Part shown: positions 26,518 to 34,083 of the stretch, piece after piece
Numbering within the stretch: position 1 is the first letter of the stretch
How the letters are laid out: the number at the start of each line of letters is the position of its first letter
DNA from: JANNNF01 sp040385825
GTDB taxonomy: Bacteria; Pseudomonadota; Alphaproteobacteria; Rhodobacterales; Rhodobacteraceae
Assembly (NCBI GenBank): GCA_040385825.1
Contig: JAZKGQ010000002.1
Location: forward strand, 124,001-188,000
Reading direction: 5' to 3'
Length of the DNA stretch: 64,000 nucleotides
Notes under the pieces: model-generated
Databases searched by the model: none
Seen by the model: only the letters and a program-made list of their open reading frames with translations
Told to the model about the DNA's origin: nothing
Program-made: the position numbers and the translations under genes

Positions 26518-27284
26518 GCCTTGGCCTTTCGCAATACGAATAGTTCCATCGCCACCACCCCCACGACGGATACCAGAAACACCAAAGACCCGATGGCATT
26601 GGTGGCGGGCGACAGGCCCGACCGCAGCATCGACCAGATTTCCACCGGCAGCGTCACCTCGAACCGGGTCAGCAGGAACGCGATGATGAATTCATCCCAA
26701 CTGAAGGTCACGCTCAGGAAATACGCGGCCAGCAGCGGCGGGGCCAGCATCGGCACCGAAATCAGCCACAGCACCCGCGCCTCGGACGCGCCCAGATCGC
26801 GGGCGGCGCGTTCGGCGCTGATGTGATGGTCGCCCATGGCGGCATAGGCGATGGCAAAGCACAGCGGCAGGTTGATCACCACATGGCCGATGCCAGTGGC
26901 CCAGAGCGACGGTCCAAGGCCGATGCGGTTGAACAGGGTCAGCAGGCCAAGGGCGATGATCAGGTAGGATACCGTCATCGGCGCAATCAGCAGCCCCCGC
27001 ATCAGGACCGACCCCGGCAAGCGGTGCCGCGCCAGCGCATGCGCCGCCAGAAAGCCCAGAACCAGGGCGATGGCCGAGGACACCAGCGCCAGCACCAGCG
27101 AATTCAGCAACGCCGCCATCAGATCACGGTCGCCCAGAACCTGCGCGTACCATTTCAGCGACGGCCCGTTGAAGGGCGGAACCGGCAGGCGGCCTTCCTG
27201 AAAGCTGAACAGGACCAGCACGCCGACGGGCAGGAAGATGAACCCGTAAAGCACCGCCAGATACAGATAACTCAACGCGCGCAT
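26514..27284 (-). CDS. ABC transporter permease, PotC-like
   Basis: A 256-residue inner-membrane permease with about six hydrophobic segments. The EAA-type docking loop reads ERAARDLGASEARVLWLISVPML. It begins with an export-permease-like N-terminus (SYLYLAVLYGFIFLPVGVLVL). There is one base between the upstream permease stop codon and its ATG, and a four-base overlap with the ATPase gene. It is the second permease of the transporter. Confidence 0.92.
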   Translation of the reverse strand: MRALSYLYLAVLYGFIFLPVGVLVLFSFQEGRLPVPPFNGPSLKWYAQVLGDRDLMAALLNSLVLALVSSAIALVLGFLAAHALARHRLPGSVLMRGLLIAPMTVSYLIIALGLLTLFNRIGLGPSLWATGIGHVVINLPLCFAIAYAAMGDHHISAERAARDLGASEARVLWLISVPMLAPPLLAAYFLSVTFSWDEFIIAFLLTRFEVTLPVEIWSMLRSGLSPATNAIGSLVFLVSVVGVVAMELFVLRKAKA

Positions 27285-27285
27285 G

Positions 27286-28125
27286 TCACACCCGGTCCAG
27301 CCGCAGCCAACGCGCGCACGCGAGGTACGCCAGCGTCACCACCCCCATCAGGATCACCGACAGCGCCGAGGCCAGCGGAAAATCCCCCCCCCGCCCCAGT
27401 TGCAGCATGATCAGTTGCGGCAGGGTCAGCTCGTTGTTGCCGCCAAGGATTTGCGGCGTGATATAGTCGCCTATGCACAGAACGAAGGTCAGGAAGGCCC
27501 CGGTCACCACGCCCGGCAGGGTCAGCGGCAGGATCACGTGCCAAAACGTCCGCAGCGCCCCGGCCCCAAGGTCCGCCGCCGCACGGGCATAGTTGGGCGA
27601 TAGCTGGATCAGGCTGGAATAGATGGTCAGGGTCAGCAGCATGACAAAGAAATGCACGAAACCGATCACCGTGGCCGACCGTGTGGCGGCAATTTCCAGT
27701 GGCTCGGCAATCACCCCCAGCCCCATCAGCGCCGAATTGACCACCCCCTTTTGCCCCAGCACCAGCAGCCACGCATAGGACCGCACCACATAAGAGGTCC
27801 AGAACGGCAACACCGCCAGCATCAGCGCCAGCCGTTGGAACCGCGCAGGCACCCGCATGGCGATGATCCACGCCAGAGGGTAAGCCAGCGCCAGCGAGAT
27901 CACCGTCACCAGTGCTGTGATTTCCAGCGACACCACCAGCCCCTTGACCAGCGAGGGGTCGGTAAAGGCCCGGATGTAATTGTCGGGGAACAGCCCCGGC
28001 ACGATCACCCGTCCCTCCAGCCGCGACAGGCTGACCGCGATCATCACGCCAAAGGGGGCCAGAAAGAACGCCCCCACCCAGATCAGGGCGGGGGCGATCA
28101 TCGCATAGGGGCGCAAAGTCGGCAT
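27286..28125 (-). CDS. ABC transporter permease, PotB-like
   Basis: A 279-residue inner-membrane permease with about six membrane segments. The EAA-like loop is AAADLGAGALRTFWHVILPL. Start 28125 (ATG) shares one base with the stop of the binding-protein gene; the open frame upstream of it overlaps that gene and is not coding. It is the first permease of the PotBC-like pair. Confidence 0.92.
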   Translation of the reverse strand: MPTLRPYAMIAPALIWVGAFFLAPFGVMIAVSLSRLEGRVIVPGLFPDNYIRAFTDPSLVKGLVVSLEITALVTVISLALAYPLAWIIAMRVPARFQRLALMLAVLPFWTSYVVRSYAWLLVLGQKGVVNSALMGLGVIAEPLEIAATRSATVIGFVHFFVMLLTLTIYSSLIQLSPNYARAAADLGAGALRTFWHVILPLTLPGVVTGAFLTFVLCIGDYITPQILGGNNELTLPQLIMLQLGRGGDFPLASALSVILMGVVTLAYLACARWLRLDRV

Positions 28126-29171
28126 CAGTTCTGCAACATGTCCGTCCACATGTCCTGCATCGCGGTATCTGTGGCGGCATCCGGCACCGGGTAAAGCTGC
28201 GTGCGGGCGATGTAATCGGGCTGATTGTCCCACCGCAGCACGGCCTTCTGTTCCGCCGTCAGCGCGTCGCCAGCCTTGGCGTTCGCAGGCATCCCCCAAT
28301 AGCAGCTAGAGGTCGCAAGCCGGGCCTGACCTTCCGGGCTGGTGATGTATTGCACGAATTTCAGCGCGTCGTCCTTTTTGGTGCTGGCCTCCAGCACCGC
28401 AATCGACTGTGCCCACCGAAGGCCCCCCTGTTTCGGGATCGTCCAGTCCAGATTGGCATTGTCGGCGGCCAGAACGGCCGTCAGCCATTCGCCGCCCCCC
28501 ACCAGAATATCCACCTCGCCGGTGGCAAGCGCGGTCTGGCTCGCCACCACGTCGGACACCAGCTTGGACGCGGCTTTCAGCTTCATCAGCGGTTCCTTGA
28601 TGCCCGCCAGGGCACCCGCCGACAGATCCTTGGTCGCCACCCCGGCACCAAGACCGACCAGACCCAGAACCGGCAGGTAATAGTCGTAAATCGCGATCCG
28701 CCCGTCATATTTGCCCGAGGTCAGCGCCGCCATATCCTCCATGTCAGCCGGATCGACCTTGGTCTTGTCAAAGGCGATGGTGTTGTAGCCGAATTTTTCG
28801 GTCACGGCATAAGTCTTGCCGTCGCGGGTGTTGTTGTCGGCCATCACCAGATCGGGAAAGAAATCTGCCGTGGGCAGCGCATCGGCGGGCAGTTCGGCCA
28901 GCAGGCCCGCATCCACCGCCCGGCCCACATCGACCCCGTCGATCACCATGACATCCCAGTCGCCGGGCTGCGACTGTTCCAGAATGGCAAGGCCCGCCGC
29001 GGTGCCTTCATATTCCTTGAGGTTCACCTTGATGCCGGATGCGGCCTCGAACGGCGCGATCAGTGCAGGATCGGCATGGTCGCACCAGACCAGCGCGTTG
29101 ATTTCCTGCGCCGCGGCGGTCTGGGCAAAGCCGGCCATCAGGGCCAGAACAGAGGTGAAGGTCTTGGTCAT
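28125..29171 (-). CDS. PotD/PotF-like periplasmic solute-binding protein
   Basis: A 348-residue binding protein with a clear signal peptide (MTKTFTSVLALMAGFAQTAAA|QE). The mature protein begins INALVWCDHADPALI and has the WDVMVIDG, YGYNTIAFD-like and KDDALKFVQYITSPEGQA features of the PotD/PotF spermidine/putrescine family. It lies 27 bases after the ureohydrolase gene, so its ligand could be a guanidino compound such as agmatine, or a polyamine. This is an inference from context. Confidence 0.88.
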   Translation of the reverse strand: MTKTFTSVLALMAGFAQTAAAQEINALVWCDHADPALIAPFEAASGIKVNLKEYEGTAAGLAILEQSQPGDWDVMVIDGVDVGRAVDAGLLAELPADALPTADFFPDLVMADNNTRDGKTYAVTEKFGYNTIAFDKTKVDPADMEDMAALTSGKYDGRIAIYDYYLPVLGLVGLGAGVATKDLSAGALAGIKEPLMKLKAASKLVSDVVASQTALATGEVDILVGGGEWLTAVLAADNANLDWTIPKQGGLRWAQSIAVLEASTKKDDALKFVQYITSPEGQARLATSSCYWGMPANAKAGDALTAEQKAVLRWDNQPDYIARTQLYPVPDAATDTAMQDMWTDMLQN

Positions 29172-29198
29172 GCAGCGTCTCCCGTTCTTGTTTCAGTT

Positions 29199-30170
29199 TC
29201 AAGCCTTTGCCAGACGATGTTCCACCACGGGCGGCAACACGCACAGCATTTCATACAGCAGGTTCGCCGCCACCAGCGCCGTGGTCCCGGCCATGTCATA
29301 GGGGGGCGACACCTCGACCAGATCGCAGCCTACCAGATTAAGTCCGGCACAGCCGCGAATAATCTCGATCCCCTGCCAGATCGTCAGCCCGCCGATTTCC
29401 TGCGTGCCGGTGCCGGGGGCAAAGGCGGGGTCCAGACTGTCGATGTCATAGGAAAGATAGCAGGGCACATCGCCGATCTGCGACCGGATGCCCGCCATCA
29501 GCGGCGCCAGAGAGCGGTTCCAGCAATCCTCGGCCTGCACCACCGTCCAGCCATTGCGGCGGCCCCAGTCGAAATCATCGGGCGAATAGCCGGTGCCGCG
29601 CAGGCCGATCTGGAACACCTTGTCGTTTTGCAGGCACCCATCCTCGAAGGCGCGGCGGAACGGGGTGCCATGGGCGATCCTTTCGCCAAACATGGTGTCG
29701 TTGACATCGGCATGGGCATCGACATGGATCAGCGCGACCGGGCCATGCCTTGCCGCAATCGCGCGCAGGATGGGCCAGGTCAGCGTGTGATCGCCGCCAA
29801 GCGTCAGGGGGATGCAGCCGGTTGCCAGAATGTCGTGATAGGCGGCGGTGATGATGTCGACCGAGGCCTTCAGATCAAAGGTGTTGATCGCCACATCGCC
29901 GATGTCGGCCACCTGCATCGCCTCGAACGGGGCAGCGCCGGTGGCCATGTTATAGGGGCGCAACATGCGGGATTCGTCGCGGATCTGCCGGGGACCAAGC
30001 CGGGTGCCGGGGCGGTTCGATGTGCCGACATCCATGGGGATGCCGACGAAACAGGCGTCCAGCCCCTGCGCATCGGCCGCCGAAGGCAGGCGCATCATGG
30101 TGGCCGGGCCTCCAAAGCGGGGCATGTCATTGCCGCCAAGCGGCTGGTTGAAACGGGGGGTGTCGCTCAC
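29199..30170 (-). CDS. Ureohydrolase (agmatinase / guanidino-acid hydrolase family)
   Basis: A 323-residue enzyme of the arginase-agmatinase family, which releases urea from guanidino compounds. The two-manganese site is complete: His128 (GGDHTLTWP), Asp151, His153 and Asp155 (HVDAHADVND), Asp242 and Asp244 (YDIDSLDP). The length and this DAHADVND form fit agmatinase, guanidinobutyrase or guanidinopropionase better than arginase; the exact substrate is unresolved. The start is a GTG at 30170 with GGAAAG upstream; ATG 30125 is an alternative. The urea it makes could join the pool handled by the nearby urt transporter's downstream pathway. Confidence 0.88.
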   Translation of the reverse strand: MSDTPRFNQPLGGNDMPRFGGPATMMRLPSAADAQGLDACFVGIPMDVGTSNRPGTRLGPRQIRDESRMLRPYNMATGAAPFEAMQVADIGDVAINTFDLKASVDIITAAYHDILATGCIPLTLGGDHTLTWPILRAIAARHGPVALIHVDAHADVNDTMFGERIAHGTPFRRAFEDGCLQNDKVFQIGLRGTGYSPDDFDWGRRNGWTVVQAEDCWNRSLAPLMAGIRSQIGDVPCYLSYDIDSLDPAFAPGTGTQEIGGLTIWQGIEIIRGCAGLNLVGCDLVEVSPPYDMAGTTALVAANLLYEMLCVLPPVVEHRLAKA

Positions 30171-30250
30171 GGGGCAGGGCTTTCCGGTCTGGGGTTCTCA
30201 CGGGGTGCCGCGTCAGTCTGGGGCAGGAAAACCGCGATATACATACCTGT

Positions 30251-30269
30251 CTGATGATGCTTACATCAG
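30251..30269. promoter_or_regulatory. Palindrome between lysR-type gene and ureohydrolase gene
   Basis: Inverted repeat CTGATG-N7-CATCAG, seven bases past the LysR-type stop codon and 80 bases before the ureohydrolase start, in an otherwise AT-richer stretch. It has no T run on the minus strand. It may be an operator for the LysR-type regulator or a processing hairpin. Confidence 0.4.
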
Positions 30270-30275
30270 CATATC

Positions 30276-31184
30276 TCACGGTATCGCCGCAACCCCCTGT
30301 GTCTCGCGCAGCACGCGCAGAAAGGCCGACACCATCGGGGGGATGGCGGCATCGCGGCGGGTGACAAGATCAAAGGTGCAGCGATAGGTGATGGCACTTG
30401 GGTTCAGCGCCCGCAGCCGCCCGGCCTGCACCCAAGGGGCTGCGTAATGGTCGGGCAGAAAGCCCAGATAGGCCCCGCTGAGCACCAGAACAAGCTGCGG
30501 TTCGATCTGATAGACCAGCGCGCCGATGTTCTCGAACCCCAGATTGCGCACGAACTCCTCGCGCCAATAGCCCCGGCTGACGATCACCTGCGCCCGCAAT
30601 GCCCGCAGCGACAGCCGGGGCTCGGCGGCATCGAACAGCGGGTGGCCCTCGGCGCAATACAGGCTGTGGCGTTCGACATACAAAGGCTCATAGCGCAAGC
30701 CCGCGATCTTGTGAGGAAAACTGCCGACACCCAGATGCCGGTCGCCGCTGCGCACGCGGGCCTGCAACACCTGCGGCGGGTCTTCGGTGATCTCGATGGT
30801 CACCGCATTGGGGGCCGATTTGAACCGGGCAATCGCCTCTGCCAGCCGCATGGCCGGGTCGGTCACGATGCTGTCCACGAGGCCGATCTTCAACTGCCCC
30901 ACCAGATGCGATTTCAACTGCCCCACATCCAGCGCGAAATCGTCCAACCCCCGGAACAGCCGCCGGGCGGCATCCAGCACGATCTGCCCCTGTTCGGTCA
31001 GGGCAAACCCCTCACGCCCGCGGCTGCACAGCTTGACGCCCAGCCGGTCCTCCAGCGCGCGGATATGGGTGGAAATGGTCGAGGCCCCGATGTTCAGTTC
31101 CGCCTGCGCCGCCGCAAACCCGCCATGCCGCACGACCGCATCAAACACCCGCAATACTGTAAGGTCCGTCCCCGCCGCCTGCAT
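30276..31184 (-). CDS. LysR-family transcription regulator
   Basis: A 302-residue regulator. Residues 1-65 hold the winged helix-turn-helix (LRVFDAVVRHGGFAAAQAEL, ISTHIRALEDRLGVKL), then a linker helix and a two-lobed effector domain (about 95-300). It is on the same strand and upstream of the ureohydrolase-transporter operon, which it most likely controls; LysR regulators usually face their targets, so the same-strand layout is less usual. AGGGGG precedes the ATG by four bases. A TAGATA in the AT-rich leader is a possible -10 box. Confidence 0.9.
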   Translation of the reverse strand: MQAAGTDLTVLRVFDAVVRHGGFAAAQAELNIGASTISTHIRALEDRLGVKLCSRGREGFALTEQGQIVLDAARRLFRGLDDFALDVGQLKSHLVGQLKIGLVDSIVTDPAMRLAEAIARFKSAPNAVTIEITEDPPQVLQARVRSGDRHLGVGSFPHKIAGLRYEPLYVERHSLYCAEGHPLFDAAEPRLSLRALRAQVIVSRGYWREEFVRNLGFENIGALVYQIEPQLVLVLSGAYLGFLPDHYAAPWVQAGRLRALNPSAITYRCTFDLVTRRDAAIPPMVSAFLRVLRETQGVAAIP

Positions 31185-31235
31185 GCTACCCCCTGCACAT
31201 TTGACGACAGTTTATCTAAAATTTGCTTTCATACT

Positions 31236-31285
31236 GGCACAAATATCCCACTAGGGGTCCGGGGGATGTGAAATCCCCCGGCGCT
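31236..31285 (-). repeat. Intergenic hairpin repeat, copy 1
   Basis: Read on the minus strand: a G/C hairpin (CCGGGGG-atttcacat-CCCCCGG type), then CCCCTA and the conserved tail GTGGGATATTTGTGCCA. It lies just after the urtE stop codon and before the LysR-type gene promoter. Five relatives occur at 33991, 42101, 45064, 53332 and 60310. Confidence 0.8.
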
Positions 31286-31303
31286 TTCCGCCAAACCAAC
31301 GCT

Positions 31304-31999
31304 TCAGACCGAAACCACCGACCGCAGCGCGTCGCGGCTAAAACTGTCCTTCGGCCCGTGATGCGCCACCGCCCCGCGCCGCAGCACATAGAAATGGTCG
31401 GCCAACCCATAGGCAAAGTCGAAATACTGTTCCACCAGCACGATGGCCATGTCGCCCTTGCCCTTCAGATACTCGATCACCCGGCCGATCTGCTGGATGA
31501 TGTTGGGCTGGATGCCTTCGGTCGGTTCGTCCAGCAGCAGCACCTTGGGGCGCATGATCATCGCCCGCGCAATGGCAAGCTGCTGTTGCTGACCGCCCGA
31601 AAGATCGCCGCCCCGGCGGTGGGTCATGTCGCGCAGGACCGGGAACAGGTCATAAACCTCATCGGGGATGCGGTGGTCCGCCTTTGGCAGCACCGAAAAC
31701 GCGGTTTCCAGATTGTCGCGCACGGTCAGCAGCGGAAAGATCATCCGGCCTTGCGGCACCACCGACAGCCCGCGCCGGGCCATGTGTTGCGGGCGCAGGA
31801 CGGGCAGCGACTCGCCATCCAGTTCCACCGACCCGCCCGAGCGCGGATGCGTGCCGGCCAGCGCCTTGAGGAAGCTGGTCTTGCCCACCCCATTGGTGCC
31901 CATGATGCAGGTCACGGCGCCGGCTTTGGCTTCAAAGTCAATGCCATGCAGGATCTGGCTGCCGCCGTAATGCAGGGTCAGGCCTTTTGTGCGGATCAT
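31304..31999 (-). CDS. urtE: Urea ABC transporter ATPase UrtE
   Basis: A 231-residue LivF-type ATPase. Walker A GTNGVGKTS (Lys40), signature LSGGQQQQLAIARA and Walker B VLLLDEPTEGIQP are intact; the TEGIQPNI stretch is typical of UrtE. It is the last gene of urtABCDE and shares one base with the urtD stop codon. With UrtD it powers high-affinity urea uptake. Confidence 0.94.
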   Translation of the reverse strand: MIRTKGLTLHYGGSQILHGIDFEAKAGAVTCIMGTNGVGKTSFLKALAGTHPRSGGSVELDGESLPVLRPQHMARRGLSVVPQGRMIFPLLTVRDNLETAFSVLPKADHRIPDEVYDLFPVLRDMTHRRGGDLSGGQQQQLAIARAMIMRPKVLLLDEPTEGIQPNIIQQIGRVIEYLKGKGDMAIVLVEQYFDFAYGLADHFYVLRRGAVAHHGPKDSFSRDALRSVVSV

Positions 32000-32742
32000 C
32001 AGCCTCTCCCCAGATAGACGTTGATCACATCCTGATTTTTGGTCACATGGTCCAGTGACCCTTCGGCCAGAACCGATCCTTCGTGCAGCACTGTCACCCG
32101 GCAGTTCAGGCGGCGCACGAATTCCATGTCATGTTCCACCACCACCACGGCGCGGGTACGGGCGATGTCAACCAGCAGGGCCGTCGTCTGTTCCCGTTCT
32201 GCCAGCGTCATGCCGGCCGCGGGTTCATCGACCAGCAACAGCCGCGGCTCCTGCGCCAGCAGCATCGCGATCTCCAGCCATTGCTTTTGGCCGTGGCTCA
32301 GTTCTCCCGATTTGCGGGGCAGGGCGTCGCCAAGCCCCACTTGGCCCGCCAGGGCCTGCACCCGTGTCCGGTCGGCGGGGGCAGGCCGCCAGGGCAGCAC
32401 CGCCCATGGGCTGCGCGGCGCTTTCAGCGCAAGGGTCAGGTTTTCCTCGACCGTCTGATCCTCGAACACCGTCGGGCGCTGAAATTTGCGGCCCACGCCT
32501 GCGCGGGCGATCTGGGCCTCGGACAGTTTCAGCAAGGAAATGGATTTCTCGCCAAAGGTCACGGTGCCGGAATTGGGGCGGGTCTTGCCGGTGACGATGT
32601 CCATGAAGGTGGATTTGCCCGCGCCATTGGGGCCGATGATCGCGCGCAGTTCCGCAGCGCCGATGGTGAAGGACAGGTTGTTGATGGCGCGAAAGCCGTC
32701 AAAGGTGACGGACACGCCGGACACTTCCAGAATGGCACTCAT
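31999..32742 (-). CDS. urtD: Urea ABC transporter ATPase UrtD
   Basis: A 247-residue LivG-type ATPase. Walker A GPNGAGKST (Lys43), signature LSHGQKQWLEIAM (an LSHGQ variant common in this subfamily) and Walker B LLLVDEPAAGMT are present. It overlaps urtC by four bases and urtE by one base. With UrtE it forms the ATPase pair of the urea importer. Confidence 0.94.
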   Translation of the reverse strand: MSAILEVSGVSVTFDGFRAINNLSFTIGAAELRAIIGPNGAGKSTFMDIVTGKTRPNSGTVTFGEKSISLLKLSEAQIARAGVGRKFQRPTVFEDQTVEENLTLALKAPRSPWAVLPWRPAPADRTRVQALAGQVGLGDALPRKSGELSHGQKQWLEIAMLLAQEPRLLLVDEPAAGMTLAEREQTTALLVDIARTRAVVVVEHDMEFVRRLNCRVTVLHEGSVLAEGSLDHVTKNQDVINVYLGRG

Positions 32743-33971
32743 TCCAGCGCCTCCTTTTCCTGCAAGGAACCGTCATCAGGCCCCAGGGCTGCACCCTTGC
32801 GGTCAGGCGCGTGCAGGCCCTGAAAGCGGTCGAACAACCCGCCGATGCCCTTGGGCGCAAACAGGGTGACGCAGACGAAGGCAAGGCCCAGCAGGACCAG
32901 CCACCAGTCCACCCAGTTGATGGTGTAGAAGCCGAGGTTGATCTGGGGCGCGCGGCCCCCGGTGAACCACGACGACAGCAGCGACACGAAGGCCGCTCCG
33001 ATAACCGCCCCGTACAGCCGCCCCCGCCCGCCGATGGCGACCCAGACGGCAAGGTAGATAGAGGCAATAGGGGCCAGTTCGGCAGGGTTGATGATGCCCG
33101 CCTGCGGGTAGTAAAGCGCCCCCCCGATGGCCGCGATGATGGCGGTCAGGGTGAAGATGAACAGCTTGTAGCCTTCCACCGAATAGCCAAGGAAGCGCAC
33201 CCGCGCCTCGTCATCCCGGATGGCGCGGATGACCGACCCGAACTTGCCCGACACCACCCACGAGAGGCCAAGATAGGCCGCGCCCAGGGCAAAAGCCGAG
33301 GCCCAGAAGAACCACAGCGACACCGCATCCTGCGCGGTATCGGCCAGCCCCGGCAGGTTCTGCAGGCCCGACAACCCGTTGTTGCCGCGCAGGCCAGAAT
33401 CGTTCTGGAACAGGTAAAGGGCTAGGGCCAGCGTCATGGCCTGCGTCAGGATCGACAGATACACCCCCGTCACACGGGCACGAAACGCCAGCCAGCCGAA
33501 CAACCCCGCCAGCAACCCCGGCACCACCACCACGGCGGCCAGTTGCAGCGGCAGCGAATGGGCAAAGGCCCAGATCGGCGGAAAATCCGACGCGCCGACC
33601 ACGCCGAAGATTTGCGTGGCGATGCCCTGGCGCACTTCTTCGGGGGTGGCGGGCAAGGCGCCCTGTTGCAGGGCTGCGACCACGATTTCCTCGGTGCGCG
33701 CATACATCAGCCACATGCCGATGGCATAGCCACCGATGGCAAAGAATGCCATGTGGCCAAGCGACAGGATACCCGCATAGCCCCAGATCAGGTCCATCGC
33801 CAGGGCCACCAGCGCAAGGCACAGGGTCTTGCCAAGGGTCTTGACGAACGAGGTCGAGACGATGCCCGCGCCATAGCCTTCGGACAGCACGGTCACCAGC
33901 AGGGTGAACAGCGCGAGGAGGGCAAGGAAGATCAGGACAGAGGGGTTTTTGGCAAGAAATCCTCGGGTCAT
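32739..33971 (-). CDS. urtC: Urea ABC transporter permease UrtC
   Basis: A 410-residue inner-membrane permease of the LivM type with about ten hydrophobic segments. Family features include MDLIWGYAGILSLGHMAFFAIGGYA near the start and VAIGGRGRLYGAVIGA late on; the insertion after YARTEEIVVAAL is usual for UrtC. It overlaps urtD by four bases. Upstream, 112 bases separate it from urtB, and this gap holds a copy of the intergenic hairpin repeat. Confidence 0.94.
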   Translation of the reverse strand: MTRGFLAKNPSVLIFLALLALFTLLVTVLSEGYGAGIVSTSFVKTLGKTLCLALVALAMDLIWGYAGILSLGHMAFFAIGGYAIGMWLMYARTEEIVVAALQQGALPATPEEVRQGIATQIFGVVGASDFPPIWAFAHSLPLQLAAVVVVPGLLAGLFGWLAFRARVTGVYLSILTQAMTLALALYLFQNDSGLRGNNGLSGLQNLPGLADTAQDAVSLWFFWASAFALGAAYLGLSWVVSGKFGSVIRAIRDDEARVRFLGYSVEGYKLFIFTLTAIIAAIGGALYYPQAGIINPAELAPIASIYLAVWVAIGGRGRLYGAVIGAAFVSLLSSWFTGGRAPQINLGFYTINWVDWWLVLLGLAFVCVTLFAPKGIGGLFDRFQGLHAPDRKGAALGPDDGSLQEKEALE

Positions 33972-33990
33972 TGCGCGGCCCCTTTCGTCG

Positions 33991-34061
33991 GAGCGGGGGG
34001 TTCATACCCCCACGCAACATTGCAGGGCAATGTTGCTTCCCCCGTGGGATATTTCTGGCCA
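33991..34061 (+). repeat. Intergenic hairpin repeat, copy 2 (long form), inside the urt operon
   Basis: A G/C hairpin (GGGGGGTTCATACCCCC), then a second stem GCAACATTGC-agg-GCAATGTTGC, then CCCCC and the tail GTGGGATATTTCTGGCCA. It lies between urtB and urtC. Together with the copy at 45064 it defines a long form with two stems; the other four copies have one. Confidence 0.85.
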
Positions 34062-34083
34062 GAATATACGGGGTGAGGCATGG

